Shown piece after piece: positions 39,496 through 47,924 of a stretch of 64,000 nt of DNA. The translations under genes were made by a program, and so were the position numbers. The stretch lies in the NCBI RefSeq assembly GCF_036038375.1, contig NZ_CP107935.1:4774001-4838000 (forward strand). The letters are read 5' to 3'. This DNA comes from Streptomyces sp. NBC_00414. Its GTDB lineage: Bacteria > Actinomycetota > Actinomycetes > Streptomycetales > Streptomycetaceae. Below the pieces are notes generated by a model. That model was not told the DNA's origin. It made no database searches and saw only the letters and a program-made list of their open reading frames with translations. Each line of letters starts with the position of its first letter. The stretch's first letter is position 1.

Positions 39496-41583
39496 GTGTC
39501 CACCCCGTCCGACTCCGCCATGCCGTCCGACGACCCGCTCTCGCGCGAGCGGTCCCATCTCGCGCACTCCCGCGCCGCGCTGCGTTCGATGCGCGAGGAC
39601 GTCCAGTCCCTCGACATCCGGGACGTCACCGCGAACTGGGTCAACGCGGAGGTCCTGACCCGCCAGATCGACGAACGCATCAAGGCCCTCGCCGACCTGT
39701 CCCACACCCCGCTGTTCTTCGGCCGCCTCGACTACCTGCACGCGCCGGGCGCCGATCAGGCCGAGGGCGCGCGGGGCGAACGCTTCTACATCGGCCGACG
39801 GCACGTGCACGACGCGGGCGGCGACCCGATGGTGATCGACTGGCGGGCCCCGGTGTCCCAGCCCTTCTACCGGGCCTCCAAGAAGACCCCGATGGACATC
39901 GCGCTGCGCCGCCGCTTCGGGTACACGGGCGGCGACCTCACCGCGTACGAGGACGAGCACCTCTCCGACCCCGCCGAGGCCGCCGCCACCAGCAAGCTGC
40001 TCCAGCAGGAGATCGAGCGTCCGCGCGTGGGCCCCATGCGCGACATCGTGGCGACGATCCAGCCGGAGCAGGACGAGATCGTACGGTCCGGTCTCGGCGG
40101 CACGGTCTGCGTGCAGGGCGGTCCCGGCACCGGCAAGACGGCCGTCGGCCTGCACCGGGTCGCCTACCTGCTCTACGCCCACCGCGACCGGCTCGCCCGC
40201 ACCGGCACCCTGGTCATCGGGCCGAACGCGTCCTTCCTCCACTACATCGAGCAGGTGCTGCCCGCGCTGGGCGAACTGGACGTCAAGCAGGCCACGGTCG
40301 ACGACCTCGTCGCGCATGTCGAGGTACGGGGCACGGACGAGGCGGCGACCGCCGTCCTGAAGGGCGACGCGCGCATGGCGGAGGTGCTGCGCCGGGCGGT
40401 CCGCGCGCACGTGACCCTGCCGGCCGAGCCCGTCATGGTGGTCCGCGGCTCACGGCGCTGGCGGGTACCGGTGTACGAACTGACGGACATCGTGCAGGAG
40501 TTGCTGGACCGGGACATCCGGTACGGCGCCGCCCGCGAGGCCCTGCCGCAGCGCATCGCGCACGCCGTGCTGGTGCAGATGGAACGGTCGGGCGAGGCGC
40601 CGGACGACCGGGTGCAGGACGCCGTCGCCCGCAACCCCGCGGTGAAGGCGGCGGTGAAGGCGATCTGGCCGCCGGTCGACCCGGCGAAGCTGGTGTTCCG
40701 GCTGCTCTCGGACGCGGACTTCCTGGCCCTGCACGCCGAGGGCGTCCTCACCGAGGACGAGCAGGAGACGATCCGCTGGGCGAAGCCCCTGCGGTCGGTG
40801 AAGTCCGCCAAGTGGGCCGCCGCGGACGCCGTCCTGATCGACGAGGCCACCGACCTCGTACAGCGCACGCACTCGCTCGGGCATGTGGTGCTCGACGAGG
40901 CGCAGGACCTGTCGCCGATGCAGTACCGGGCGGTGGGGCGGCGGTGCACGACCGGTTCGGCGACCGTGCTCGGTGATCTGGCGCAGGGTACGACGCCCTG
41001 GGCGACGCGGAGTTGGGACGAGGCGCTGGCCCATCTCGGCAAGTCGGAGGCGGTGGTGGAGGAGCTGACGGCCGGTTTCCGCGTACCGACGGATGTCATC
41101 ACGTACGCGTCCCGGCTGCTCCCGCACATCGCGCCGGGTCTGACGCCGGTGGCGTCCGTGCGGGAGAACCCCGGCTTCTTCGAGGTACGCGAGACCGCCG
41201 TGGACGTCGCCCCCGCCGAAGTGGTCGCGGCCTGCGAGGAGTTGCTCGCGCACGAGGGGTCGGTGGGGCTGATCGCGGCCGACGCGCGTGTGCCGGTGCT
41301 GGCGGAGGCGCTGGCGAAGGCGGGGCTCCCCCATCTCGCCCCCGGTGAGGAGACGACCGTCGCGGCGCGCCTGACGCTGGTGCCGGCGTCCCTCGCCAAG
41401 GGCTTGGAGTACGACTACGTGGTCCTGGACGAACCCCAGGCCGTCGTCGACGCCGAGCCGGACGAGCGGACGGGGTTGCGTCGCCTGTACGTCGCCCTGA
41501 CCCGAGCGGTGTCGGGGCTCATCGTGACCCATGCGGGGGCCTTGCCGGCGCAGTTGCGGGCAACGGAACCACAGACTTGGTGA
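39496..41583 (+). CDS. HelD-like (UvrD-related) RNA polymerase recycling ATPase
   Basis: 695 residues from the GTG at 39496, with GGAGG 9 nt upstream. The helical N-terminus (ERSHLAHSRAALRSMREDVQ) resembles the HelD arm that enters the secondary channel of RNA polymerase. YIGRRHVHDAGGDPMVIDWR and APVSQPFYRASKKTPMDI are typical HelD phrases. Walker A VQGGPGTGKTAVGLHR is near 208, Walker B VVLDEAQDLSPMQ near 466, and motif VI is RRLYVALTRAV. HelD removes stalled RNA polymerase from DNA; the actinobacterial HelR branch also gives rifampicin tolerance. Which branch this is cannot be decided by eye. Confidence 0.88.
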   Translation: MSTPSDSAMPSDDPLSRERSHLAHSRAALRSMREDVQSLDIRDVTANWVNAEVLTRQIDERIKALADLSHTPLFFGRLDYLHAPGADQAEGARGERFYIGRRHVHDAGGDPMVIDWRAPVSQPFYRASKKTPMDIALRRRFGYTGGDLTAYEDEHLSDPAEAAATSKLLQQEIERPRVGPMRDIVATIQPEQDEIVRSGLGGTVCVQGGPGTGKTAVGLHRVAYLLYAHRDRLARTGTLVIGPNASFLHYIEQVLPALGELDVKQATVDDLVAHVEVRGTDEAATAVLKGDARMAEVLRRAVRAHVTLPAEPVMVVRGSRRWRVPVYELTDIVQELLDRDIRYGAAREALPQRIAHAVLVQMERSGEAPDDRVQDAVARNPAVKAAVKAIWPPVDPAKLVFRLLSDADFLALHAEGVLTEDEQETIRWAKPLRSVKSAKWAAADAVLIDEATDLVQRTHSLGHVVLDEAQDLSPMQYRAVGRRCTTGSATVLGDLAQGTTPWATRSWDEALAHLGKSEAVVEELTAGFRVPTDVITYASRLLPHIAPGLTPVASVRENPGFFEVRETAVDVAPAEVVAACEELLAHEGSVGLIAADARVPVLAEALAKAGLPHLAPGEETTVAARLTLVPASLAKGLEYDYVVLDEPQAVVDAEPDERTGLRRLYVALTRAVSGLIVTHAGALPAQLRATEPQTW

Positions 41584-41599
41584 GCGCCGCCCCTCCCCG

Positions 41600-41693
41600 C
41601 CCAGGGGCGCGGGGAACGGCGCGGTCTTTGGCTTTCAGGGGCGCGGGGAACGGCGCGGTCTTGCGTCTTGAGGGGCGCGGGGAACGGCGCAGT
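41600..41693 (+). repeat. Three dispersed repeats, 34-bp period
   Basis: Copies at about 41604-41622, 41638-41656 and 41672-41690, each followed by GGTCTTT or AGTCTTT words. They begin 20 bp after the HelD stop. No tail sequence follows. Confidence 0.88.
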
Positions 41694-41753
41694 CTTTCGG
41701 ACTCGCGAGTCGGCGTGGTGTCACGGACCGAGGGCGCGGCGGCGACTGCGTGC

Positions 41754-42407
41754 TCACGCACCCCAGCCGCCGCCGACCGCCCGGCTCGCCAGGTACGAGT
41801 CGCGGAGCGCCTTGCGCAGACCGGGGACGATCTCGTCGTACCGCGCGGCGAGTGTCCTGAGCGGCTGCTTGTGGGTGCGCAGGTCCGCGCGGCTCCATAC
41901 GCAGGTGACTTCGAGCTCGACCGTGAAGACGGCCAGCGCCAGTTCCTCCAGCGGGATCGACGCCGGGTCGGACCTGTCGACGACGGTGGCGCGTACCCGT
42001 CCCTGGAGGGCGCGCACGTTCTCCGGTTGGGTGACGGTGACACGGTCGGACGGGATGAGTCCCAGCACCTTGCTGCGGGAGACGGTGACCTCTCCCGCGG
42101 CGGCGAGCTGGTCGCGTACCGGTTTCTCGGCGGTGTGGGCCTTGTTGTGCACGTACTGGAGCCAGCTCTTCGGCTTGTGGTCGGGCAGGTCGCTCCATAC
42201 CGACGCGAGGAAGGAGTCGTGCGGCGTCTTCCCCGCCTTTCGGATCACCTTCCCGCCGGTGGCGTCGAGGAGCCCGTCGCGGGCGAGTTCGGCCAGGGCG
42301 CCGGCGCGCAGCAACTGGCCGCGGCCCTGCAGGTTGTCGAGCTGGAACTTGCCCTTGTCCACGGTGTAGCAGAGCAGGTAGAGCTGTTGCGGCAGCGTCA
42401 GGATCAT
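41754..42407 (-). CDS. GOLPH3/VPS74 (GPP34) family protein
   Basis: 217 residues. It starts MILTLPQQLYLLCYTVDKGK with AELARDGLLDATGGKVIRK, the pattern of bacterial GPP34 proteins; the middle has long helices (KPVRDQLAAAGEVTVSRSKV, LGLIPSDRVTV). Eukaryotic GOLPH3 binds phosphatidylinositol-4-phosphate and sorts Golgi enzymes; the actinobacterial versions are widespread but of unknown function. The ATG overlaps the TGA of the S9 peptidase gene (ATGA), so the two are translationally coupled. It should share the operator-bearing promoter at 44324-44356. Confidence 0.88.
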   Translation of the reverse strand: MILTLPQQLYLLCYTVDKGKFQLDNLQGRGQLLRAGALAELARDGLLDATGGKVIRKAGKTPHDSFLASVWSDLPDHKPKSWLQYVHNKAHTAEKPVRDQLAAAGEVTVSRSKVLGLIPSDRVTVTQPENVRALQGRVRATVVDRSDPASIPLEELALAVFTVELEVTCVWSRADLRTHKQPLRTLAARYDEIVPGLRKALRDSYLASRAVGGGWGA

Positions 42408-44293
42408 GTCGTCTCCGTCTCGAAGCGCAGGTGTTCGGCGAGGAAGCGTTCCGCCGCGGTGTAGAGGGCGATCACGTTCTCCGGGTTCTCGATGGCGTGG
42501 CCCTCGTCCTCCATGACGATGTAGTCGACCGGAACGTCCCGCGCACGGAGTGCTTCGACGAACCGGTCGGACTCGGCGAGGACGACCCGGGCGTCGTTGG
42601 CGCCGTGCACCACCATCAGCGGTGTGCGCACGCGGTCGACGCGGCTGATCGGGGAGCGGGCCAGCATGTCGGCCTCCTGCTCCGGATCGGCCGGGTCGCC
42701 GACGTACGCGAACCAGTTGTGGACGAGCATCGGTTTGACGAAGTCGGGCTGGCCGCGCATGAAGTTGGCCAGGTCCGAGATCCCGACGACGTCGACGGCG
42801 GCGGCGAAGACGTCCGGGGTGAACGTGATGCCGACCAGTGCCGCGTAGCCGCCGTAGGAACCACCCATGATCGCCACGCGGTCCGGGTCGGCGTAGCCCT
42901 GGTCGACCGCCCACCGCACGCCGTCGATGAGGTCGTCGTGCATCCTGCCCGCGAACTCCCCGATGCCGGCCCTGGTGTGGGCCTTGCCGTAGCCGGTGGA
43001 GCCCCGGAAGTCGACCTGCAGCACCGCGCAGCCTCGGTTGGCGAAGAGCTGCGCGGCCGGGTTGTACCCCCAGCTGTCCCGGCTCCAGGGACCGCCGTGG
43101 ACGAACAGCACCAGCGGCAGCCGGGACGGCTCGACACCGACCGGCAGCGTCAGGTGCACGGGCAGGGTCAGGCCGTCGCGTGAGGTGATCGACACCGGCC
43201 GCGTCGGAGCCAGCGCCTCGGGGTCGAGGTGCGGCTTCGCCCGGTGGAGCAGGCGGCTCTCGCCGGTGGTGTGGTCGTAGAGGAAGGTGACCCCGGGATC
43301 GCGGTCGTGGGTGAAGGCGGCCACCCACCGCTGTCCGCTCTCGTCGGAGGACACCCCGGCGATATCGCCGTCGGACAGCTTCTCCAGGTTCTCCAGTACC
43401 TCGGCGAAGTGCGGGTCCAGCGCGTGGACGACCTGTCGCTCCCCGAGGTAACGGACCGCGAGCAGCTCACCTGTGCTGCGGCTGCGGATCAGTGGAGAGG
43501 GGAGGGCGGGGAAGACCAGCGCACGGGTGTCCAGGTCGTGGCTCGGATGGGAGTCGACCTCGTGCTCCTCGCCGGTGGCCAGGTCGAGCCGGGCCAGGCG
43601 CAGACGATCGCTCCCACGGTACGAGCCCAGCCACACCCCGGTGCCGTCCGGTGTGACCTCCATGGGGTAGATCCCCAGCGGGGCGTCGCCGCCGTCGAAC
43701 CGTGCCACCGGGGTCAGCGCACCCGTCGCCGCGTCCCACCGGGACAGCTCGATGTCGCCCTCGGCGGTCGTCGCCGTCGCGAACAGCCCGCGCTCGCTGT
43801 AAAGCCATCCGTCGACAGCGCCCCCGGGGTTCTGGGCGAGGGTCGTGAGCTCGCCGGTGGCGATGTCGAGTTCCACCAGGTCGAACCGGGCGCGGTCGCG
43901 CAGGTTCAGCTGGGTGACCACCTTGCCGGGCCGCCCGGCGGGCAGGTCCAGGCCGACGGTCCGTACCCCGGGGTAGGGGGTGAGATCCACCGCGGCGGCG
44001 TCGGGGTCGTCCAGGTCGCCGCGGTAGAGGTGCAGATTCTCGTCGCCGCCCTGGTCACGGCAGTAGAGCAGCCAACGCGGGTCGCGGGTCCAGTGGTAGC
44101 TCACCACTCCGCGGTCCTCGGTGGTCACGCACCGGGCGTCCCCGGGCGCGTCGACGCTCTCGATCCAGACGTTCATACGGTTCTTCCACGGCGCCAGGTA
44201 CGCCATGTTCCTGCCGTCCGGCGAGAGGGTGGTCTTCGCGCGGGGCGGTGGTCCGAAGAACTCCTCGACGGAGATGGTCTCCGGCTGTGCCAT
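42404..44293 (-). CDS. S9-family (prolyl oligopeptidase-like) peptidase
   Basis: 629 residues. An N-terminal beta-propeller (TTLSPDGRNMAYLAPWKNRM, WLLYCRDQGGDENLHLYRGD, ASDESGQRWVAAFTHDRDPG-like blades) precedes an alpha/beta hydrolase domain. The nucleophile is in MGGSYGGYAA near residue 478, the Asp in VHGANDARVV near 565, and the His in DEGHAIENPENV near 599. There is no signal peptide, so it is cytosolic. Family members cleave short peptides or acylated residues. Tandem operators lie 30-60 bp upstream, and the GOLPH3-like gene is coupled downstream. Its physiological substrate is unknown. Confidence 0.92.
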   Translation of the reverse strand: MAQPETISVEEFFGPPPRAKTTLSPDGRNMAYLAPWKNRMNVWIESVDAPGDARCVTTEDRGVVSYHWTRDPRWLLYCRDQGGDENLHLYRGDLDDPDAAAVDLTPYPGVRTVGLDLPAGRPGKVVTQLNLRDRARFDLVELDIATGELTTLAQNPGGAVDGWLYSERGLFATATTAEGDIELSRWDAATGALTPVARFDGGDAPLGIYPMEVTPDGTGVWLGSYRGSDRLRLARLDLATGEEHEVDSHPSHDLDTRALVFPALPSPLIRSRSTGELLAVRYLGERQVVHALDPHFAEVLENLEKLSDGDIAGVSSDESGQRWVAAFTHDRDPGVTFLYDHTTGESRLLHRAKPHLDPEALAPTRPVSITSRDGLTLPVHLTLPVGVEPSRLPLVLFVHGGPWSRDSWGYNPAAQLFANRGCAVLQVDFRGSTGYGKAHTRAGIGEFAGRMHDDLIDGVRWAVDQGYADPDRVAIMGGSYGGYAALVGITFTPDVFAAAVDVVGISDLANFMRGQPDFVKPMLVHNWFAYVGDPADPEQEADMLARSPISRVDRVRTPLMVVHGANDARVVLAESDRFVEALRARDVPVDYIVMEDEGHAIENPENVIALYTAAERFLAEHLRFETETT

Positions 44294-44323
44294 GTCGGTC
44301 CCTTCTGCTTCCGGGGTCAGCGC

Positions 44324-44356
44324 CTGTCACTTAATGACAGTGTCACTTAGTGACAG
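44324..44356. promoter_or_regulatory. Two adjacent TetR-type operators before the S9 peptidase
   Basis: TGTCACTTAATGACA at 44325-44339 and the perfect 15-bp palindrome TGTCACTTAGTGACA at 44341-44355 are 16 bp apart centre to centre. Related words recur before the DUF3159 and TetR genes, which argues for a shared repressor. Confidence 0.75.
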
Positions 44357-44417
44357 GTGCTTCAAGCGCGACCTTTGAAACCTCGGGCCGCGATCCGCGA
44401 TCCGCGATCCGGCAGGA

Positions 44418-44435
44418 GTGTGACCCAGGTCACAT
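44418..44435. promoter_or_regulatory. CRP-like palindrome GTGACCCAGGTCAC
   Basis: GTGACC and GGTCAC arms around CA (44420-44433), extended by T/A on both sides. It resembles the GTG-N6-CAC-type Crp sites of actinobacteria. It lies between the divergent S9 peptidase and DUF3159 genes. Confidence 0.4.
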
Positions 44436-44454
44436 GAGAAGGGAGGTGTAGGAA

Positions 44455-44487
44455 TGTCACTTACTGCCAACCCGTCATTAAGCGACA
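44455..44487. promoter_or_regulatory. Second operator pair, before the DUF3159 gene
   Basis: TGTCACTTACTGCCA at 44455-44469 and CGTCATTAAGCGACA at 44473-44487. Each differs from the palindrome at 44341 by a few bases; their centres are 18 bp apart. Confidence 0.65.
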
Positions 44488-44533
44488 ATCACAGTGCACC
44501 TCGGCCCCAGACGACTCGGGAGAACTGACCACC

Positions 44534-45217
44534 ATGAAGACCAAGAGCTTCCTGGAGACAGAGTCCGACACGCAGGCGGAGCAGACGGCACCCCGGCAGC
44601 AGCCCTCGGTCCTCGACCAGGCGGGAGGCACCAAGGGAGTCGTGTACTCGGCACTGCCCGCGCTGGCATTCGTCATCGCCCACAACTTCAGCGGGATCAC
44701 GGCGTCGATCGTCGCCGCCCTCGCCGTCGCGGTGGCCATCGGCGTGGTGCGCCTGCTGCGCAGGGAATCGGTACAGCCCGCGATCGGCGGCGTGTTCGGC
44801 GTGGCGATCGCCGCCGGCATCGTCTGGTTCACCGGGTCCGCCAAGGACTACTTCCTCATCGGCATCTGGGCGAGCCTGGCCGGTGCCGTCCTCCTCCTCG
44901 TCTCCGTCCTGGTGCGGTGGCCGCTGGCCGGCGTGGTCTGGAACGCGGCCACCGGCAAGGGGAACGTCTGGCGCGCGGACAAGCGCTCGCGGTTCTACTA
45001 CGACGTCGCCACCCTTGTGCTGGCCACCGTCTTCGGGGCCCGGTTCGCCGTCCAGCAGTACTTGTACGCGACCGACCAGGTCGGTTCGCTGGGCGTCGCC
45101 AAGATCGCCATGGGCTTCCCGCTGCTCGCCCTGGCCCTCCTGGTGGTCGCCTGGGCGGCCCGACGCTCGAACAAGCGGCTGACGGCCATCGGCCTGCTGC
45201 CCGCCGAGCGCGGCTGA
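44534..45217 (+). CDS. DUF3159 membrane protein
   Basis: 227 residues with about six membrane helices after a 30-residue acidic N-terminus (FLETESDTQAEQTA). GVVYSALPALAFVIAHNF, VWNAATGKGNVWRADKRSRF and ATLVLATVFGARFAVQQYLY are characteristic of DUF3159, an actinobacterial family of unknown function. The operators at 44455-44487 lie just upstream, so it is probably under the same repressor as the S9 peptidase. The TetR gene follows 130 bp downstream in the same direction. Confidence 0.85.
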   Translation: MKTKSFLETESDTQAEQTAPRQQPSVLDQAGGTKGVVYSALPALAFVIAHNFSGITASIVAALAVAVAIGVVRLLRRESVQPAIGGVFGVAIAAGIVWFTGSAKDYFLIGIWASLAGAVLLLVSVLVRWPLAGVVWNAATGKGNVWRADKRSRFYYDVATLVLATVFGARFAVQQYLYATDQVGSLGVAKIAMGFPLLALALLVVAWAARRSNKRLTAIGLLPAERG

Positions 45218-45272
45218 CCCCGCCGGGAGGCCGCCCGCGCCTCGCTGGGGCGGGCGGCGCGTTGGTTCCGGG

Positions 45273-45320
45273 CGTCACTAAATGTCATTGTGTCACTGAC
45301 AAGCCGGCTCACTGACATGC
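45273..45320. promoter_or_regulatory. Third operator cluster, before the TetR gene
   Basis: CGTCACTAAATGTCA at 45273-45287 and shorter TGTCACTGACA at 45291-45301, with CTCACTGACATG at about 45309-45320. These are degenerate versions of the sites before the S9 and DUF3159 genes, consistent with autoregulation. Confidence 0.55.
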
Positions 45321-45349
45321 CGGCGGGGACACGAGCGGAGGTGACCCGC

Positions 45350-46003
45350 ATGGCGACGGCCAAGCGCGGCAGAAGCGGAATGAGCGACCAGCGGCGCCAC
45401 CGGCTGCGTCTGGAGATCTCCCGGGAGGCGTCCCGCCTGTTCTGGGAACAGGGAGTGGACGCCACCAGCGGTGACCAGATCGCCGCGGCGGTGGGCCTGT
45501 CCACCCGCACCATCTGGCGTCACTTCCGCAGCAAGGAAAGCTGCGCCGAGCCCATCGTCACGCAAGGCGTGGAATGGGAGATGAGCACGCTGCGCGACTG
45601 GCCCTCCGACCTCTCGCTCGAAGAGCACTTCAGTACGGAGGCGAGCCGGTTCCGCCGTGAGGCCAGCGCGGTCGAGCTGGCCGACAACGGGCTCGCGATG
45701 CGGATGATCCGGCTGGCCGACACGGAGCCGGCCCTGCGTACCGCGTGGCTGATGGCCTGCGACCAGGTCGAGCACGAGATGACCGAGATCATCGCGAAGC
45801 GGCTGGACCGCCCGGCCGCCGACCTCCAGGTACGCCTGCACGCCGCGGCGGCCTCCGCCGCCCTCCGGGTCCTCAACGAGGACATCGGCGCGGCCCTCCT
45901 CGACGGCGCCGACCCAGCCCAGTTCGCCGACGCCCCGCAACGCGTGGCACGCGCCGTCCGCGAGGCCACGGGCGGAGCGGTAGGAGACCCGGTCACCCGC
46001 TGA
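45350..46003 (+). CDS. TetR-family transcriptional regulator
   Basis: 217 residues from the ATG at 45350, preceded by GGAGGTGACCCGC; an earlier in-frame start at 45290 lies inside the operator region. The N-terminal HTH reads ISREASRLFWEQGVDATSGD and QIAAAVGLSTRTIWRHFRSK. The C-terminal ligand/dimer domain (LRTAWLMACDQVEHEMTEII, LQVRLHAAAASAALRVLNED) is diverged. It is the best candidate for the repressor that reads the TGTCACTTAGTGACA operators before itself, the DUF3159 gene and the S9 peptidase-GOLPH3 pair. The inducer is unknown. Confidence 0.9.
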   Translation: MATAKRGRSGMSDQRRHRLRLEISREASRLFWEQGVDATSGDQIAAAVGLSTRTIWRHFRSKESCAEPIVTQGVEWEMSTLRDWPSDLSLEEHFSTEASRFRREASAVELADNGLAMRMIRLADTEPALRTAWLMACDQVEHEMTEIIAKRLDRPAADLQVRLHAAAASAALRVLNEDIGAALLDGADPAQFADAPQRVARAVREATGGAVGDPVTR

Positions 46004-46009
46004 CTCCCC

Positions 46010-46245
46010 CCCGTCAGGGGCGCGGGGAACGGCGCAATCTTTTGCCTTTCAGGGGCGCGGGGAACGGCGCAATCCTTTGCCCTCAGGGGCGCGGGGAACG
46101 GCGCAATCTTGTGCTTTTGGGGGCGCGGGGAACGGCGCAATCTTTTGCCTTTGGGGGCGCGGGGAACGGCGCAATCCTTTGCCTTTGGGGGCGCGGGGAA
46201 CGGCGCGGCCAGCCACAGCGAACCCGCACCCGATACCCCACCCCA
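46010..46245 (+). repeat. Array of six dispersed repeats ending in the tail
   Basis: Cores start at about 46018, 46052, 46087, 46120, 46154 and 46188 with a 34-bp period; spacers are AATCTTTTGCCTTT-like. The last core passes into GGCCAGCCACA and AACCCGCACCCGATA. The array fills the gap between the convergent TetR and cutC genes and is the clearest example of the family. Confidence 0.92.
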
Positions 46246-46251
46246 CCCCAC

Positions 46252-46944
46252 TCAACCCGCATCCAACACCGCCCGCCACCCCCGCACCGCCGCCGCGGAA
46301 ACAGCCTCCCCCCAGCCCCCCGGCCGCGCCGCCCCACCGATGTGGAAAGCGTCAACCCCCGCCGCCCGCAGCCCCGGCACGTGGTCCAGCCGAAGCCCAC
46401 CCCCGACAAGAAGCTGCGGCTCATAGCCGGGCTCCCCACCCCGCGCCACCTCCGCGAGCAACGTCGGCAACCCCTCGTCCACACCCGCCGCCGACCCCGC
46501 CGTGAGATACGTGTCCAGACCGGGCAGGTCGGAGAGCGCCTTGCGCAGGGCGTCACGGTCGGCGGCCCGGTCGATCGCCCGGTGGAACGTCCAACGGCAG
46601 CCGTCCAGTTCGGCGAGCACCGACTCCAGCGCGGGCAGGTCCGGCTCCCCGGCCTCGTCCAGGAACCCGAGCACGAACTCGTCCGCCCCGGCCCCCCGCA
46701 GCTCCCGCGCCGCCCGCACGAGCGCCCGTACGTCCCCGGCGTCGAAACCGTCCGCCAGCCGCAGCATCACGCGCAGCGAGATACCGACGGCGGCCCGGAT
46801 CCCGGCGAAGGTCTCGACCGGCGGAGTGAGCCCGTCGGCGGCCATGTCGGTGACCAGTTCCAGCCGGTCCGCGCCTCCGGCCTCGGCGGCGACCGCGTCC
46901 TCGACATCGAGGGCGATCACCTCCAGGACTGCACGCTTGCTCAT
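46252..46944 (-). CDS. cutC: CutC family protein (copper homeostasis)
   Basis: 230 residues, a TIM-barrel. The opening LEVIALDVEDAVAAEAGGADRLEL, the VMLRLADGFDA core, TFHRAIDRAADRDALRKAL and LLVGGGLRLDHVPGLRAAGV with DAFHIGGAARP at the end are CutC signatures. It was named for copper tolerance in E. coli, but the biochemical role is unsettled. It is cytosolic and monocistronic. A site close to the DasR (GlcNAc regulator) consensus lies about 40 bp upstream of its start. Confidence 0.92.
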   Translation of the reverse strand: MSKRAVLEVIALDVEDAVAAEAGGADRLELVTDMAADGLTPPVETFAGIRAAVGISLRVMLRLADGFDAGDVRALVRAARELRGAGADEFVLGFLDEAGEPDLPALESVLAELDGCRWTFHRAIDRAADRDALRKALSDLPGLDTYLTAGSAAGVDEGLPTLLAEVARGGEPGYEPQLLVGGGLRLDHVPGLRAAGVDAFHIGGAARPGGWGEAVSAAAVRGWRAVLDAG

Positions 46945-46979
46945 AGGACCTCTTCCCTCGGGCGGACAGGTGGACGGCT

Positions 46980-46996
46980 ACAGGTCTAGTCCAATA
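46980..46996 (-). promoter_or_regulatory. DasR-like (dre) site upstream of cutC
   Basis: ACAGGTCTAGTCCAAT matches about 13 of 16 positions of the known dre consensus ACTGGTCTAGACCAGT. It lies 36-52 bp before the cutC start, within the expected promoter. Confidence 0.5.
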
Positions 46997-47123
46997 CTCA
47001 GCCTACGCGCACCCCGACGGAGATCAACGGATATCACCATTCGCGCACAGCCCGTCACTGTACGCAACTACCCTCGATGTGACGCCGTCCGGCAACGCCA
47101 GCCGCGCGAAAGGGAGTTGTTGC

Positions 47124-47900
47124 ATGCCCGTACCGAAGCGACTCGACCCGTCCCAGGAGGGTCTGGGCAGCACTCGCATGTTCGCCAGCGGCTCGTTCGT
47201 CGGCGGCTCCACCGTCGGTCAACCGGAGGCCGACGTCCGCCGGTTGCGGCCGGAGTACGCGCCGCTGGCGTCGGCGGACGTCGCCGCGTTCGAGTGTCTG
47301 GCTCAGTCGGTCAAGGACTGGGCGCCCGACCTGGTCCCCGGCCTGCTCCGTACCGCGGCCTACACACGGGCGGTGATCCGGTCGTACGACCCGGCCGCGA
47401 CGGACGAGGCCGCCGACGCACGGATGGCCTCGCGACAGGTCCGGTCGCGCATCCTCGACGCCCCGGCGGGGCCCCGCTACTGGGTGATCCTGGACGAGGT
47501 CGTCGTACGACGCCCGGTGGGCGGCCCGCCCACCATGGCCGAGCAGCTCCGCCACATCGCCGCGCTGGTCCGCCGCCATCGGATCATCGCCCAGGTGCTG
47601 CCCCTCTCGGAAGGCGCGCACGCCGGGCTCGACGGCCTCTTCAAGCTGCTGACCTTCGACGACGCGCCACCCATCGCGTACGTCCAAGGTGTCCGTGCCG
47701 GCCGCCTGTCGGCCGATCCGGCCGTGACCACCCGCTGCACGCTCACCCACGAACTGCTCGGGGCCACGGCCTTGTCACCCGCCGCGTCTCTCGCCCTCAT
47801 CGAGCAGGCGGCCGCGGAGTACGAGACGCACGCCGAGAACGACGAGCACGAGGACCGGTACGAGGCGACGCACAAGTACGAGGACGCGCACCGCACCTGA
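47124..47900 (+). CDS. DUF5753 protein lacking its helix-turn-helix
   Basis: 258 residues from the ATG at 47124 (GGGAG 8 nt upstream). Residues 60-240 are DUF5753: ECLAQSVKDWAPDLVPGLLR, TAAYTRAVIRSYDPAATDEA, YWVILDEVVVRRPVGGPPTM and the ending QVLPLSEGAHAGLDGLFKLL. This is the ligand-like domain of the WhiJ/BldB-associated regulators. Those normally carry an N-terminal HTH and a neighbouring DUF397 gene; here the first 55 residues (PVPKRLDPSQEGLGSTRMFA) are not HTH-like and no DUF397 gene adjoins. It ends in a Glu/His-rich tail (NDEHEDRYEATHKYEDAH). Confidence 0.82.
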   Translation: MPVPKRLDPSQEGLGSTRMFASGSFVGGSTVGQPEADVRRLRPEYAPLASADVAAFECLAQSVKDWAPDLVPGLLRTAAYTRAVIRSYDPAATDEAADARMASRQVRSRILDAPAGPRYWVILDEVVVRRPVGGPPTMAEQLRHIAALVRRHRIIAQVLPLSEGAHAGLDGLFKLLTFDDAPPIAYVQGVRAGRLSADPAVTTRCTLTHELLGATALSPAASLALIEQAAAEYETHAENDEHEDRYEATHKYEDAHRT

Positions 47901-47924
47901 ATGCACAGGACGGTGGCCGGTGGC

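Noticed and set aside
46010..46245. CRISPR-like array, because of the ~34-bp period
   Set aside because: The spacers are short and near identical rather than unique, no cas genes are present, and the unit occurs dispersed at other gene ends.
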